Shown piece after piece: positions 23,136 to 35,476 of a stretch of 64,000 nt of DNA (position 1 is its first letter; each line of letters starts with the position of its first letter). The position numbers were made by a program, and so were the translations under genes. The notes under the pieces are model-generated. The model made no database searches. It was not told the DNA's origin and saw only the letters and a program-made list of their open reading frames with translations. This stretch comes from Pocillopora verrucosa (taxonomy: Eukaryota; Cnidaria; Anthozoa; Scleractinia; Pocilloporidae): assembly GCF_036669915.1 (NCBI RefSeq), contig NC_089319.1, forward strand, positions 7,507,846 to 7,571,845, in the 5' to 3' direction.

Positions 23136-24356
23136 ATGGAACTTGAACTCGATAGTATTCAAATCAGGGAAGAAAAAGGCCCCAAACATCGCAATGGAAG
23201 GGCATTTTCACGAAAGATGAAACGGCGAAGATTGGTGGACAAGAGAGGACGAATTCATGTGAATTACGTGAACGTACCTGATCGTGGGCAACTATATTAT
23301 CTTTCAGACCACTTCACAACTTTAATCGAAGCTCAGTGGAGATACGTTATTCTCATTTTCTCGCTGTCTTTTATAGTTAGCTGGCTGGTGTTTGGAACGA
23401 TCTGGTGGGGAATTTACAGCTACCGCAAGAAATACCACGACATCGAATGTATTGAGAAAGTTGACTCGTGGACTTCAGCGTTCTTGTTCTCGTTAGAGAC
23501 GCAAACAACGATTGGTTATGGAGGCCGACAAGTCACACCGCACTGTCCGGAAGGAGTAATTTGTTTGTTAATACAATGTATCATTGGTTTGTTAATCTCC
23601 TCCACAATGCTAGGTCTCATATTTGCCAAACTTTCGCGCCCTCACAAGCGAAGATGCACTATTCTATTTTCACGTCACGCTGTTATAGGTCCGCGTAATG
23701 GCAAACTTTACTTAATGATGAGAATTGCGGATTTGCGAAAAAGACAGCTCATAGAGTCACACATTCGTGTTTTTCTTATCGATCGATACGTCTCGCGAGA
23801 GAAAGAAAAAATTTGTTGTTTTAGGCAGCCTCTTTCAATAACTTGTGACAAGGACGATGACGATGACGAAAAAATATTTTTATTTGCACCAGTAGTTCTG
23901 CTGCACGAAATTAATGAACAGAGCCCCTTTTACGATTATTCGCCCGATGATTTACTTCTAAAGGATTTCGAAATTGTTGTACTTTTGGAAGGGATCGTTG
24001 AACCTACAGGAATGACTATGCAAGCACGAACATCTTACGTGGGCGATGAAATTCATTGGGGACATTTATTTGTTGACATCATGGAGTATAGAGACGGTGG
24101 CTACTATGACATTGACATCTCGCGGTTTCACGAAACTTTTGAGGTGGAACTCCCGCGAGGGACTGCTAGAGAGTTTTACGAGAGAAGACTTGAAGAGAAC
24201 GATGAAGAATGTTCCCAGTCAAATTCGCAACAGCATGAAATGAAGGAATTGGAAAACACCAACGAAACGGACGAAGCCCCGCGCAACGATCGCAGTGGGG
24301 TAGCCTTGATTCCGAACGGAGACGTGGGAAAGCAAGACGGAGTGACTAAATTATGA
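23136..24356 (+). CDS. Inward-rectifier K+ channel A, intronless
   Basis: Kir-family subunit; four assemble into a plasma-membrane K+ channel gated by PIP2. One exon of 406 residues from the first ATG (23136); the open frame extends upstream to 23025 without an ATG, so a 5' exon is not excluded. TM1 is residues ~69-92 (VILIFSLSFIVSWLVFGTIW), filter TIGYG at 125-129, TM2 ~143-165, then the cytoplasmic Ig-like domain. The extracellular cysteine pair (C105, C137) and the post-TM2 lipid-contact AKLSRPHKR are present. The residue matching the Kir2.1 rectification controller D172 is Ser155, so weaker rectification is predicted. Residues matching E224 and E299 are Glu. A five-Asp run sits in the cytoplasmic domain. 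The orthologous subfamily is unclear. Confidence 0.94.
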   Translation: MELELDSIQIREEKGPKHRNGRAFSRKMKRRRLVDKRGRIHVNYVNVPDRGQLYYLSDHFTTLIEAQWRYVILIFSLSFIVSWLVFGTIWWGIYSYRKKYHDIECIEKVDSWTSAFLFSLETQTTIGYGGRQVTPHCPEGVICLLIQCIIGLLISSTMLGLIFAKLSRPHKRRCTILFSRHAVIGPRNGKLYLMMRIADLRKRQLIESHIRVFLIDRYVSREKEKICCFRQPLSITCDKDDDDDEKIFLFAPVVLLHEINEQSPFYDYSPDDLLLKDFEIVVLLEGIVEPTGMTMQARTSYVGDEIHWGHLFVDIMEYRDGGYYDIDISRFHETFEVELPRGTAREFYERRLEENDEECSQSNSQQHEMKELENTNETDEAPRNDRSGVALIPNGDVGKQDGVTKL

Positions 24357-26310
24357 CCACTTGTTTTGGGCTGGTAACTCATTCGTGAATGGAGTGAGAT
24401 TGAAAAAAGCGAACAGTCCAGTCATAATTGAAAGCCCTGCTGTTTCCATAGGAAACAACTCTTTTTTCAGCTCTACAAGAGTCCACCATTTGTATTCAAA
24501 ACGCATAAAAAGTTCTACGGTCATTTAATCTTTTTTGTCCCTTGACAATTGATTGGTTTTCAAGCAGAGATCTTTTGATCTTCTCGATCAATTTTGGTCA
24601 TGTTTTTTTTTTAATAGCTCCGTTGTACCTAATTGAGCAGCATTTAGTTTCCAACGCACATTTTTAAGTGGTCAAGCCTGTGTTTTGTATTAGGCCTTCT
24701 CACAATGTGCCGGAAAAATTGGATTTGCATCATCATTTTTTTTCAAACTGTTAAGTTTAAGAGTTGTTGACTCAGTTATGACGAAATACTCATTCTTGTT
24801 TTTCCAATGATTCCGTTATCGCTTATTACGAGTTACAAATAGGTTGGCTTTTAAAATTAAACGGAACATTTTTTACCATTTTCTGTAAAACAAAGGTGAT
24901 CGATAAAAAAGTGGGTTGAAACATTTTTAGTTTTTATTACGAAGACCAGATGGTTAAGTTCTGACGCATACAAATGTTTTGAAAAGAAAACAATTATTTT
25001 TGTCGAACAAACTGTTGTTGGAATATTTGAATGTTAATATGCGTGTCTTTTTCCTTCTTAAAGAGTAGTCCTTTTAGACCAAGTGGTTTAGTGGTTTGTC
25101 GAAAATAAAACCGAGAAAAAAATTGTTTTTCAGTTTTGTTCTCGATATTTCTACTTGTTTGCAATCTCTGCCCGTTCAGCCTCGGGTGATATTTAGGCAT
25201 TGTTTTGTAGTTTCCACACAAAAATAATTTACCTTCTCTATGCATTCCTTATTGGTGATAATAGGGCAATTTGCTGTCGGCGGATAGTCGATATTGGCAA
25301 TCCTAAAGTCTCGTTATTTTTATGCAAACAAAAGTTCTTTTGACAGTGATCCTTAAACAGGCCTTCCGGCGATAATCCGAAGTTGCCAAGAGTTAGCCCC
25401 TTTGTGCCTCACAATTATCTCCGAATACCATTTAATTCTTTTAAACAGCGGTTTAACCTATGACTTGAAAGTGGTCGATCATAGAATAAGCACATCACGC
25501 GATTTTTTTTAACCAAACGAACCGTGTGGCCAGTATCAAAATTGACTTCGCGTGATTTAACTCAAAATGCGATATTACATCATTCGCCCCAGCAGGAGTT
25601 TTCACGCGATCCAAGTGATTAAATATGTTAATATTTTCTCTAGTTGGTAGATAGAGATAGCTATGACGCTTTGATGAAGTTGTATCTCCTTAGAATACTG
25701 CAATTCGTCTATGATTTATTTGTAAAGGCAGGCATGCAGCAAGCGCCTATAATTGTTGTTATGGACGAAACTACTCGTCAAGGACCTTGTATCGAAAAAC
25801 ACTTGTGCTGCACAAGCGGGGTAATAATACTTCGTTTCCAGGGAAACACAATAACAGATTGAGAAACAACACTTTCGAAACATCGGACTTAAAAGTTGCA
25901 TCTAGCAACATCGGGATAACATGTTGAGACTCGTAACAAATCAAAACATGTCCGTCACGGTTCATTAACGACTACGATTGTCATGCAGGCTTATATCACC
26001 CTTCGAATGATACAGCTGCATGAATCATGAGTGCAATTTTCCATAATTGCCGTCATTGTCAGCTAAATCAACATAGGAAAAATTGTCTTCCTTTCACGAG
26101 TGTGACACGAACAATACACGCGTGACATTATGCCTCTCGATTACTCGCGCGGAACGCTATTCGTGGTTCTGTTACGTAAATCCGGGGCCGTCCACAATCG
26201 GCTTCTTTACATGTAAGTACTTCGACATGTCTACACGTCTTAAAACATTTTTTTACTACCGGTTGGTTGATCAGAACGAGAATGATCTAGCCATTGTTGA
26301 CACTATTCGG

Positions 26311-26427
26311 AAAAATTTCCGCACAGCCCCATACTTAATTATGCATATACATCTTACTGGTGATACACTGAATAATAAAGCCCCATATATGGATGTATAA
26401 TGATGTATGGGGCTGTGCGGAAATTTT
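26311..26427. repeat. Hairpin-ended short element
   Basis: TTTCCGCACAGCCCCATAC (left) and GTATGGGGCTGTGCGGAAA (right) are perfect reverse complements separated by ~70 bases. A foldback element is likely. Confidence 0.7.
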
Positions 26428-26710
26428 GCCCACTATTCTATCAATGTGTGGTTATAATTTGTTTTGTTTTTCATTCCGCTTTGACCTTCTTCACAGTTGG
26501 ACGATGATTCACGTGAAACATTTAGCTTTATCACATGATCAACCACCACATCATATAATTGTCATAGGAAATAGTCAGGTTAAAGATAAAATAAACAATC
26601 AAATCGAGGGTTTTGGAAGAAAATGAAGGGTGGTTGCCAAGGGGCATAATGTCCGAAAATATCTCTGCGGTTCGTAAGGAAGCAGGGTATTTATAATAGA
26701 TAAAGGTGGT

Positions 26711-26905
26711 AAGTTTCTAGAGAAACTGTGGTGCTGCGTCGGTGGGAGAGTATAACAGGGTCATTTAGTGTTAGCCCCTTGTCAGCCCTTCGCTCTGACG
26801 AAGGGCTAACGATGGAAACGTCAGCCTTTTTAAATGTTTACGATAGCCAATTTACGTTATCAACTCAGTTGATAACACTAAATTACCCTATTCGTGATGG
26901 GGGTG
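26711..26905. repeat. Dispersed repeat with inverted flanks, copy 1
   Basis: Carries GCTCTGACGAAGGGCTAACG, GGAAACGTCAGCC and ACTCAGTTGATAACACTAAA. Almost the same words occur in order at 59622-59775. In this copy the left flank (GGGAGAGTATAAC..TTTAGTGTTA) is an inverted version of the element's right end. It is probably the tail of a retroelement or a composite of two fragments. Confidence 0.6.
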
Positions 26906-27357
26906 TTTATTAAAATTTTCTACTCCTGGATAATTTTATGATCACCGCATTGAACAATGTTTGTTTGCTGAATCTCCGCCAGAACTTTTTTCAACTAAAA
27001 GCCGACAAGCAAAAAGAAAAATGATCTAATGACTGCTAATCAGAGCAACTCAAACTGATAAGGATCAAAAGAAACTAATGAATTCATGTAGGGGCGGACT
27101 AACACGAGTGTCTAAGTCGAGGGTGGTTTTAGTCACGTTAATTACACGTTAAATCGGTTGAAAAGGAGGCCCGGTTTCCAGATCAATCACGAAGCGAAGC
27201 AATCCTTTCTAACATCTAACACGAGAATAGACATGCTCCATGATCCACTGAGTCGTGCGCAATCCGTCAGTATTGTTCAGTGGTCAGCAGACAACTTCGC
27301 AATAACTTCCAGTTCAGGCTTTCAATGCGGATAGTTCTAAAATAAAGAGCAAATTTA

Positions 27358-27444
27358 AAGGTAACCGCTAAATTTTCACCCAAACTCGCAGGTAACCGCT
27401 TAATTTTCACCCAAACTTGAAGGTAACCACTGGAAATCCACCCA
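27358..27444 (+). repeat. 31-bp tandem repeat, ~2.7 copies
   Basis: AGGTAACCGCTAAATTTTCACCCAAACTCGC is followed by a near-identical second unit and a diverged partial third. Confidence 0.8.
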
Positions 27445-28389
27445 CAACTCACCTCCAAGGCAACTAAAGACAGCTGGTTCCGGTATGGGCATACGCACGA
27501 ACCTGCAATGCTGGAATTTACCACGTTTTCCACAAGCTAATTTACTAAGAAAGGAAGATTCGCAAATAGTAGGTTACCCACGAGAGCTAACGGACCCAAA
27601 AAGCTCGAAAAATAAGTACCTTAATCTGCTGCTTGCACTTTCAATTATTATGCATTCTTAGGGATAAATGTTCAACAACTGAGAGAAATGCATGGAAAAG
27701 TCGAAATCATCTGTAAAGACCAAAGAAAGCCTTGAGGCTAAGTTGCATTTTGTTTGACATTAATTTGCAAGGGCAATCATTCACATTCCAAGACGAGAAA
27801 ATAAGTAAAAAAAGTTTAATCAATTTTAGACTGAATGTCTGGTCTGATTGTCTAGTGAAGACGAGAAAACGCTGCTACCAATCTCTCTACATTACCACTA
27901 CTAAAACAGCGCGCGATGATAGCTTATGTGACAACTTTTCACATATAAAACAACCTCCACCATTTGCTACTCTACAACAATCACTACACTATACTTGATG
28001 ACGAGTACACAGACCTTTGTGACAAATGCTTTGCCTTTAAATTGTACAGGGTGACGCAGAAATCTTTCACAAAATGGTATGTAAACAGAAAACCTTAATC
28101 AAATAAACTTTGCAGTCGAAAAGTCCTCAGTTGTCCTACTCCTTTCTTTTGTTTCCTTTGGTATTTTTCTAAGAACGATTCAATTTTTCCGCATATTTTG
28201 CATAACAGCAATCTTCTGTGCCTAATGTTTTCCTCTTAAATCATACGCGGGAAATTGGTGTAAAGACTGACAGAAAATAATCCAATTACACATGACCGAC
28301 TATGACCACTGCGGTCACTTTTTCTGAGCACTGATTCTTCCCAATATGAAGGAGAGAAAGCACTTCATGGACTGACAAAACACACGTTT

Positions 28390-31300
28390 CTAGGCCTCTT
28401 CCTGTTGTTTCTGCCTGTAATACTCTCTTGGCGAACACCTTCGCGTTTCAACCACATGTATGTCATTCAATCTAGAAAAATCGGCATGGTAGAAGCCTTT
28501 CTCACTGAATTGAGACTTCTCCAGAGTGTTACAGAAGTCATAGCCCCACAAAATTTCACTGCTGAGGTAAGAAGACTTAGGCTGTGTGTTCAGCCCGGTC
28601 GCTTCAACCACTCCATCCAGTACTACCACAACTTCGAAATCTGAGCGCTGGAGCATTTGAGGTGTGACGTCATAAAAGGGACTGTTCTCGTCAATTATGT
28701 GGATGACTACTAGAGGCAAGAGTAAAAACAGTTTATTCCTGAAGTCGTTGTCAGGGTCACGCCAATCGTAGCACACTTTAAGATCCTCTTGGTGAAACGG
28801 GATTTCTTTTCCTTCTTTAGTAGTGTGAGTTCTGAATAGCTGCATTCGGACAGATGCGTCAACAATTTGACTCTTTCTCACGTCTCCAATTCGAAGCATC
28901 AGACACATTTTTCCATCTCTCGGGGCTATAACAGCATACTCCGAGAACATAACAGTCTTCCCCCGCTCTCGTGGTCTCGAGAGCTTGGCAAATGTCAGTC
29001 CTAGCATGAACGCGTCTATAAGTAATCCCACAAGGGTCTGAAGTTGCAGGACTATGACTGCCTCAGGGCATTTTGTTGTGATTGCTTTCTGCCCATAACC
29101 AATTGTTTCTTGAGTTTCAACAGAGAAAAGATAAGCAGCTGTAAAGCTTCTAACCTGTAAGAATAAATTAAGTTTAGAGTTTTTGAAAGCATTTAAAAAT
29201 TTACTCTACTTTTTTCATAAGTCTCTATTCACTAATACCACCTTTTAACCCATTAACTTCCATAAGTGACTAAGGAAGATTTTCTCCTTACAATATCAAT
29301 ACAATATCAAGCAGAAAAGTGATGAGAATAAAGAAAAAGATCAATTTGGGGATTATTAGTTGACCCAAAACTAACTTCTCTGAACAAACATTATAAGAAT
29401 TGTATGATTGACAATAAGGAGAAGTACAAATTTGATCTGGGAGTTAAAGGGTTAACCACTTAGAGACACTGTTCTTGAGTATATAAACAATATAAGAAAA
29501 AGAGAATTCAAATAAACTGTATGAAAGGGAGTAAATTTGGTGAAATAATAAAGAAAATGTTTCTTCTTCTGGTCACAACTGTGGAACAAAGAAAAACCTA
29601 CGACTCCCCGTGAGGGATGAGCCCCAGACCTCCAGATTCTGCTCCCCTGTGCTTTACTACTGAGCCACAGAGAACTATGTGAGTTACTAAGCCACTCTGA
29701 GGGTTATATGTGACACACATCTTGCATACACTACTGCTATGATTGGCAATTTTGAAAGCTTTGCAAGCATAAGTAAGAATTAAAAAAGGTGGTAATTTGA
29801 TTAAAATCCCAATTGACAGCAGAGGAGTTGATTCCTGTGCTTTAAAGGAAACAATCAGATTGAGTGTCCAGTTGAAGGATTTAATCATAGAGGCTGTGAA
29901 ATTCTGATCCAGCTCCCTTTAGAATATATTCATGATTACATACATCTCAGGCAATCACCATCATTTGGCCAAGTAACATTTTTCATATAAAAATAATTTT
30001 AAAATATGCCCATAACTGAGTTTTTCTAAACATATCTTGGACAATAGATATCTAAGGTGCAACACAGATACTGAGATCTTTGAAAGAAACAACAGTAAAA
30101 GCACCCCTTGAGTTGAGTACTTTCCAGGACAGTGCCTCTGATGTTTTTCATTCATTACCCACTGCTGCAAAAAACTCTGTAGTTTTTGGTGATATTAAAA
30201 CTAAAGTGAGGAAGTATCTTATAAATAGGGCAAATGTACGTTTAATTTCTTGATTTGTATACATTCTGGATTACTTAATTTTTTATTTATTTATTTTAAA
30301 CAAATAAATAATTATTTACTTTTTGATATTAACGTAAATTTTTACAAATGAAGAGCCACCTTTCAGTGGAAATACTGTAATAAAGTTATTACTATTATTA
30401 TTATTATTATTAGAAATTCAGAGATTTAAGCCATGCAATTTTAATCCAGCTCCAAAAACCACAATCACAACTTATCCTCAAACAATTTGTCAACTATTTA
30501 TGATAACAAATTATAATAACCATCATAATTGTGTAACCAACTTATTTTGAACACATGCTGAAAAATTTTTAAAAACCTAATAATTTGCTGGCTTTCTTTC
30601 TTTTGCACCATTATAACAAAGGAGAGACACTCTAGAAAAAAGGTTCAAAAATTGTTGGAAAAGTTTCTTCCTTTTCCATTCTTATTTGTCGCAGAAATTG
30701 TCCATGGAAAATTCCAAAGAAGAATGGGAGTGCAAGGAAATTTTTTTTGGCAGAAAACAAATTGACCTGGAATCTGAGGTAGGTTGGTCTTAATAATTAA
30801 CTGCTGTCAACATAAGTTGAGAATATTTGCCTTTTTGTACAGTTTTTTTAGACTGAGTGCGGTAAAACCAGAACCAAAGCACTCATAATAGCCCATCAGA
30901 ACTGAGGAAATATAACATGGCACCCATCAAAACTTGAAGTAAAAACAAGCAAACCACCTAAAGCGTGGGGAAAAGAAAAATGACAGAATTGCACTTGGCT
31001 GAAGCTTTGAATCTGATTGGTTGATAGAAGGGCACAAATTTCTTAGACCATTCACAGGGCACACAGCATTCACAGCAATCCCAATCCCAAATTACTCCTG
31101 ACCTCAATTGCCTAAGATAAAACTAGCAATGCCTGTTCAATGATTTTGTTAACTTGGTTATTGTCCTTGAGAGGTTGGCTTGCTGCTTTGGTGATTAAAT
31201 ACTTAAAACTATGAATGAGTAGCAGAGTAACTTGGGACAAGAACATTCCACTCAATTTTGGTGAAGTTAGGAAAAGCTCTAAACTCCCTGAAAACTGGCT

Positions 31301-32022
31301 TGAGACTTCTGCTGTGATAGGTAAAGGCAGTTGGCAGTTTTAAAAGAAAAAGCCCCATAAAAATAGCATGGCAGAAAATAACTTACAGAACTTGTTTGAA
31401 ATCGAGACTTAGGCCCACCCCTTCTTCGACAGAAGAGCCTCCTGTCCAACCCAATCCCCCTCCCCCCTCTCCCCTCCCGTTGTCAAAAAAATAATACAAA
31501 GCGATGGATATAACCATGTTCTTCATGTTATTATTGTGACTGTCATGGGTGACTAGATCTAACGGAAAACTTGAACAATTGTGCTTAACATACCTTCTCA
31601 ATGCAGATTATTGAGCCCCTCACATACGCTATCAGCCACCAAATGAAACCAAAAACAACCCATGAGATGATGTAGCTGGATATAAATATAAATATGACCC
31701 ATTTCCAGCGCAAATCTATCATAGTCGTAAATATGTCTGCAAGATAAAGTCTTGTTTTACGAGGAACATTCTTTGCAAGAACTTTCAGCTCACCAGACTT
31801 GTTGACTAAACGGCGTTTGTCGGTATCCAGCAAAATTTTGCCTTCAGTTTCACCGCGAAGCGAAGCGGAGTTGATCGACAAGGCAGATGTAGGAACGCCA
31901 ATGTGTTCTTCGAGCACAGCACGAGTTCCGACGTTAACTGTAGTTGTGGGCTCTGTTTCCTCGTCTCGATCACTTTGGAAGCTGTCATTCACAAGATATT
32001 CTTTTGATATGCCAGGATCCAT
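28390..32022 (-). CDS. Inward-rectifier K+ channel B (2 exons)
   Basis: Kir subunit. Exons 32022-31594 and 29154-28390, phase 0, 397 residues. Exon 1 holds the N-terminus, the slide helix and TM1 (WVIFIFISSYIISWVVFGFIW); it ends in GSIICIEK just before the pore helix. Exon 2 carries the filter TIGYGQK (TIGYG at residues 160-164), TM2, the post-TM2 AKLSRPRER and the cytoplasmic domain. Unusual filter context: Glu159 replaces the Thr that precedes TIGYG in most Kirs (T141 of Kir2.1), and Lys166 replaces the usual Arg after the filter. The D172-equivalent is Asp190, and the E224/E299 equivalents are Asp. Together these suggest stronger rectification but altered Ba2+ sensitivity. A 2.4-kb intron separates the exons. 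Confidence 0.93.
29245..29455. repeat. TTAACCCATTAACTTCC MITE-like repeat
   Basis: Full-length copy in the Kir B intron, ending CTGGGAGTTAAAGGGTTAA. The interior is alignable by eye with 11029-11234 (TACAATATCAATACAATATC). Confidence 0.75.
29590..29700 (-). repeat. tRNA-like SINE fragment in Kir B intron
   Basis: On the minus strand TGGCTCAGTAGTAAAGCAC resembles an A box and GGTCTGGGGCTCATCCC a B box ~40 bases on. No functional tRNA fold is visible. A SINE head is likely. Confidence 0.5.
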
Positions 32023-32228
32023 GTCTTGTTTGGAGGTGACCCTTCACATAAAAACCTTGTGTACACTAGGAAGTAAAATGTTGCGTACGACTGGAACAAG
32101 TTTATTTTCCGTGTGGAGAGAGGGCATGGGTCGAGTGAATTGATCATCTGCATAAAAAGTGTAAGTTCCGCGAATTTTAATTTTTTACGACATTATGGAT
32201 CAAACACTTTCCAATATGGAAATTAAGA

Positions 32229-32733
32229 ACGCGGACTAGTTAAACGCGAAGTAGTTAAACACGGACTAGTTAAACGCAGACTAGCAAAATGCGGACCAGT
32301 TGAACGCGGAATAGTTCGACGCAGAATTATAAAATGCGGACCAGTTGAACGCGAAGGAGTTAAACACGGACTGGTTAAACGTGGACTAGTTTAACGCGAA
32401 CTAGTCTAACGCGGACTATTTAAACGCGGACTGACTAAACACGAACTAGTTATATGCGGACTAGTTAAATGCAGACTAGTTAATCGTGGCCCTATTAAAC
32501 GCACACTTGTTAAAAGCGGACTAGTTAAACGCGGACTGGTAAGATGAGGACTAGTAAAACACGGACTTGTATAATGCGGACTAGTAAAGTGTGGACTAGT
32601 TTAACGCGGACCAGTTAAACGCAAACTAATTAAACACGGACTAGTTAAATGTGGACTAGTAAAATGTGGACTGGTTAAACACGGACTAGTAAAATGTAGA
32701 CTGGTTAAATGCGGACAAGTAAAATGTGGACTA
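32229..32733 (+). repeat. 15-bp minisatellite, array 1
   Basis: About 33 degenerate tandem units, consensus GGACTAGTTAAACGC, most keeping the 15-base period. Common variants are ACTGG or ACCAG for ACTAG and AAATG for AAACG. There are no spacers. It begins ~200 bases upstream of the Kir B start codon, so it sits where that gene's promoter could be. Confidence 0.95.
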
Positions 32734-33896
32734 GTGCTAAATGATAAAATTACAAATATAGTTAATCTACAATATCGTAAGGGTTTCCTGTATTGGTGAC
32801 GGAAAGAAAAGGAATGGAAATATTATATTATTTTAAGTCATTTAATATAAGTTATAAAAAGGGCAGATTGATTACTTCGTACTCCTTCATGGTCTTATCT
32901 TAAAGGTTGAGTTTGATCACGTTCTTCTTGTGAGTTTGGCCACGTTCTCCTTGTGAGTTTAATCACGTTTTCTTCGTTGTGATCGTGAGGTTGACATGGA
33001 ACTCGTGATAAGCCATGTTCTTAAATAAGTTGATTTGTTAGTCCAGGAAGAGTAAATCTCCCTGATAATAGGTCGCGTTCGACACCCTCTTGTTCCCAGA
33101 AGTAATTTAAGGTGCAAACAGGTGATACCCCTCATGTTCCGCAACCGAAAGCAAATTTGGGGGCGGTACTTGTGAGCGCTTTTCTTCTTTAACTCTTGTG
33201 ACCAAGATGTTGTTATGTAACAATCTTTAAAGGTGATTTTCTCTTAAGATACCCTTTCAGGTATAAATAATACTCTGAACTAAGGTTATTTGCAATTTTT
33301 ATATTGTCGATCTCGTTTCTGTTCTGGCCGATCTCAACCGTAAAGATATGAAAATTAAGGTAGAAATTGATTTTGTAACTGCGTAATCAACCCTAAGGTG
33401 CATACTCAGTATGTGGGAACTATAATACGTAGTCAAGCGCGATTCGCTAGTTGAGATGGTACGATGATGACACAACAAGATTGACGGCTTAGAAATGTCA
33501 TCCGCAGTGTCACCTTTATAAGCGGAGACTCAAGTTTTCCCTGGATATTGAAGCTAGTCCCCGTTGTATCAACTTGAGAAGAAAAGAAATTAAAGAAGAA
33601 TCAACCAAACCAACAACGAGTGTTAGAGAATTTACTTCTAACAAACTGGTGTAGGACCTCGGGCTTATCAACAACCTCCTCGCTACCCGCGCTCTTTCCC
33701 ACAAGTGCTTCTTTAAAACTTACAGTTCCAGTACGAACGTTTTAGAGGGCAAGAACCTCGAAGTGCGCGTGGCATATAGACGTTTCCATTTTGTTTGCCA
33801 TTAGAGAAAACTGAACGAACATTAGAGAGAACTCAATGAAAAACCAGGAGAAACCAGGCTACCAAAAGAAAAGCCGGGAAATCAAAGCAAAATCGC
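32734..33896 (+). repeat. Companion sequence, copy A (longest)
   Basis: About 1.2 kb that follows array 1. It is repeated in the same orientation at 34875-35476 (first ~600 bases) and inverted at 38089-39092. A diverged inverted copy is at about 42480-43320. Short open frames (for example 32959-33144 minus) are shared between copies, but they lack recognisable features. Confidence 0.9.
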
Positions 33897-33897
33897 A

Positions 33898-34874
33898 AAA
33901 ATGCAGACCAGTTGAACGCGGGGTAGTTAACCCTTCAACTCCCATAAGTCATAAACGTGAAACTTCTTCCTATAGAAGAATGGTAAGATGTGGACAGGTT
34001 GAACGCGAACCAGTCAAATGGGAACTAGTTGAACGTGGACTATTGAAACGTGGAACAGTTAAACGCGGATTACATTAGTAAACACGGACTAGTGAAACGG
34101 GGGCTAGTTAAACGCGGATCACTTAAACGCGGACAAGTTAAACGCGAAGTAGCTAAACGTGGACTAGTTAAACGCGAAGTAGTTAAACGCGGACAAGTTA
34201 AACGCGAAGTAGTTAAACGCGGACTAGTTAAACGCAAAGTAGTTAAACGCAGACAAGTTAAACGCGAAGTAGTTAAACGCGGACTAGTTAAACGCAGACT
34301 AGCAAAATGCGGACCAGTTGAACGCGGAATAGTTAGACGCAGAATAATAAAATGCGGACCAGTTGAACGCGAAGTAGTTAAACACGGACTGGTTAAACGT
34401 GGACTAGTTTAACGCGAACTAGTGAAACGTGGAATAGTCTAACGCGGACTATTGAAACGCGGACTGGCTAAACACGGACCAGTTAAACGTTGACCAGTCA
34501 AATGCAGACTAGTTAAGCGCGGACTAGTTAAACGCGGACATGTAAAATGTGGACCAGTTAAACGCGGACAAGTTAAACGCAGAATAGCTAAACGCGAACT
34601 AGTTATATGCGGACTAGTTAAACGCAGACTAGTTAATCGTGGCCCTATTTAACGCACACTTGTTAAAAGCGGACTAGTTAAACGCGGACTGGTAAAATGA
34701 GGACTAGTAAAACACGGACTAGTATAATGCGGACTAGTAAAGTGTGGACTAGTTTAAAGCGGACCAGTTAAACGCAAACTAGTTAAACACGGACTAGTCA
34801 AATGTGGACTAGTAAAATGTGGACTGGTTAAACGCGGACTAGTTAAATGCGGACAAGTAAAATGTGGACTAGTG
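33898..34874 (+). repeat. 15-bp minisatellite, array 2
   Basis: About 60 units of the same repeat. It is interrupted at 33927-33980 by a piece beginning TTAACCCTTCAACTCCC, which resembles the end of the local MITE-like family. Because 15 is a multiple of three, long frames stay open by chance: one strand reads Val-Lys-Arg-Gly-Leu repeats, the other Leu-Thr-Ser-Pro-Arg. The first ~760 bases are matched inverted by array 3. Confidence 0.95.
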
Positions 34875-35476
34875 TTAAATGATAAAATTACAATTATAGT
34901 TAATCTACAATATCGTAAGGGTTTCCTGTATTGGTGTCGGAAAGAAAAGGAATGGAAATATTATATTATTTTAAGTCATTTAATGTAAGTTATAAAAAGG
35001 GCAGGTTGATTACTTCGTACTCCTTCTTGGTGGTCTTATCTTAAAGGTTGAGTTTCATCACGTTCTTCTTGTGAGTTTGGCCACGTTCTCCTGGTGAGTT
35101 TAATCACGTTCTCTTCGTTGTGATCGTGAGGTTGACATGGATCTCGTGATAAGCCATGCTCTTAAATAAGTTAATTTGTTAGTCCAGGAAGAGTAAATCT
35201 CCCTGGTAATAGGTCACCTTCTTGTTCCCAGAGGTAATTTAAGGTGTAAACAGGTGATACCCCTCATGTTCCGCAACCGAAAGCAAATTTGGGGGCGGTA
35301 CTTGTGAGCGCCTTTCTTCTTTAACTCTTGTGACCAAAAATCTCTAAAGGCGATTTTCTCCTAAGATACCCTTTAAGGTATAAATATATCTGAACTAAGG
35401 TTATTTGCAATTTTTATATTGTCGATCTCGTTTCTGTTCTGGGCGAACTCAACCGTAAAGATATGAAAATTAAGGT
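34875..35476 (+). repeat. Companion sequence, copy B (truncated)
   Basis: Same orientation as copy A and ~95% alike by eye, with a few small deletions. It stops at GATATGAAAATTAAGGTA, where the inverted array 3 begins. It forms the spacer of the inverted duplication. Confidence 0.9.

Larger units (their letters stand above)
24357..28389. other. Intergenic between Kir A and Kir B
   Basis: 4 kb without a supportable gene. It holds a hairpin (26311-26427), a dispersed repeat with inverted ends (26711-26905) and a short tandem repeat (27358-27444). Other open frames are short and lack recognisable features. Confidence 0.5.

Noticed and set aside
32959..33144. Conserved 61-residue protein of the companion sequence
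   Set aside because: It matches 38682-38867 only because the DNA is duplicated; no start context, domain or codon signal.
34050..34412. Basic VKRGL-repeat protein gene
   Set aside because: The open frame follows from a 15-bp period; both strands are open, no splice or start context, and units mutate without regard to codons.
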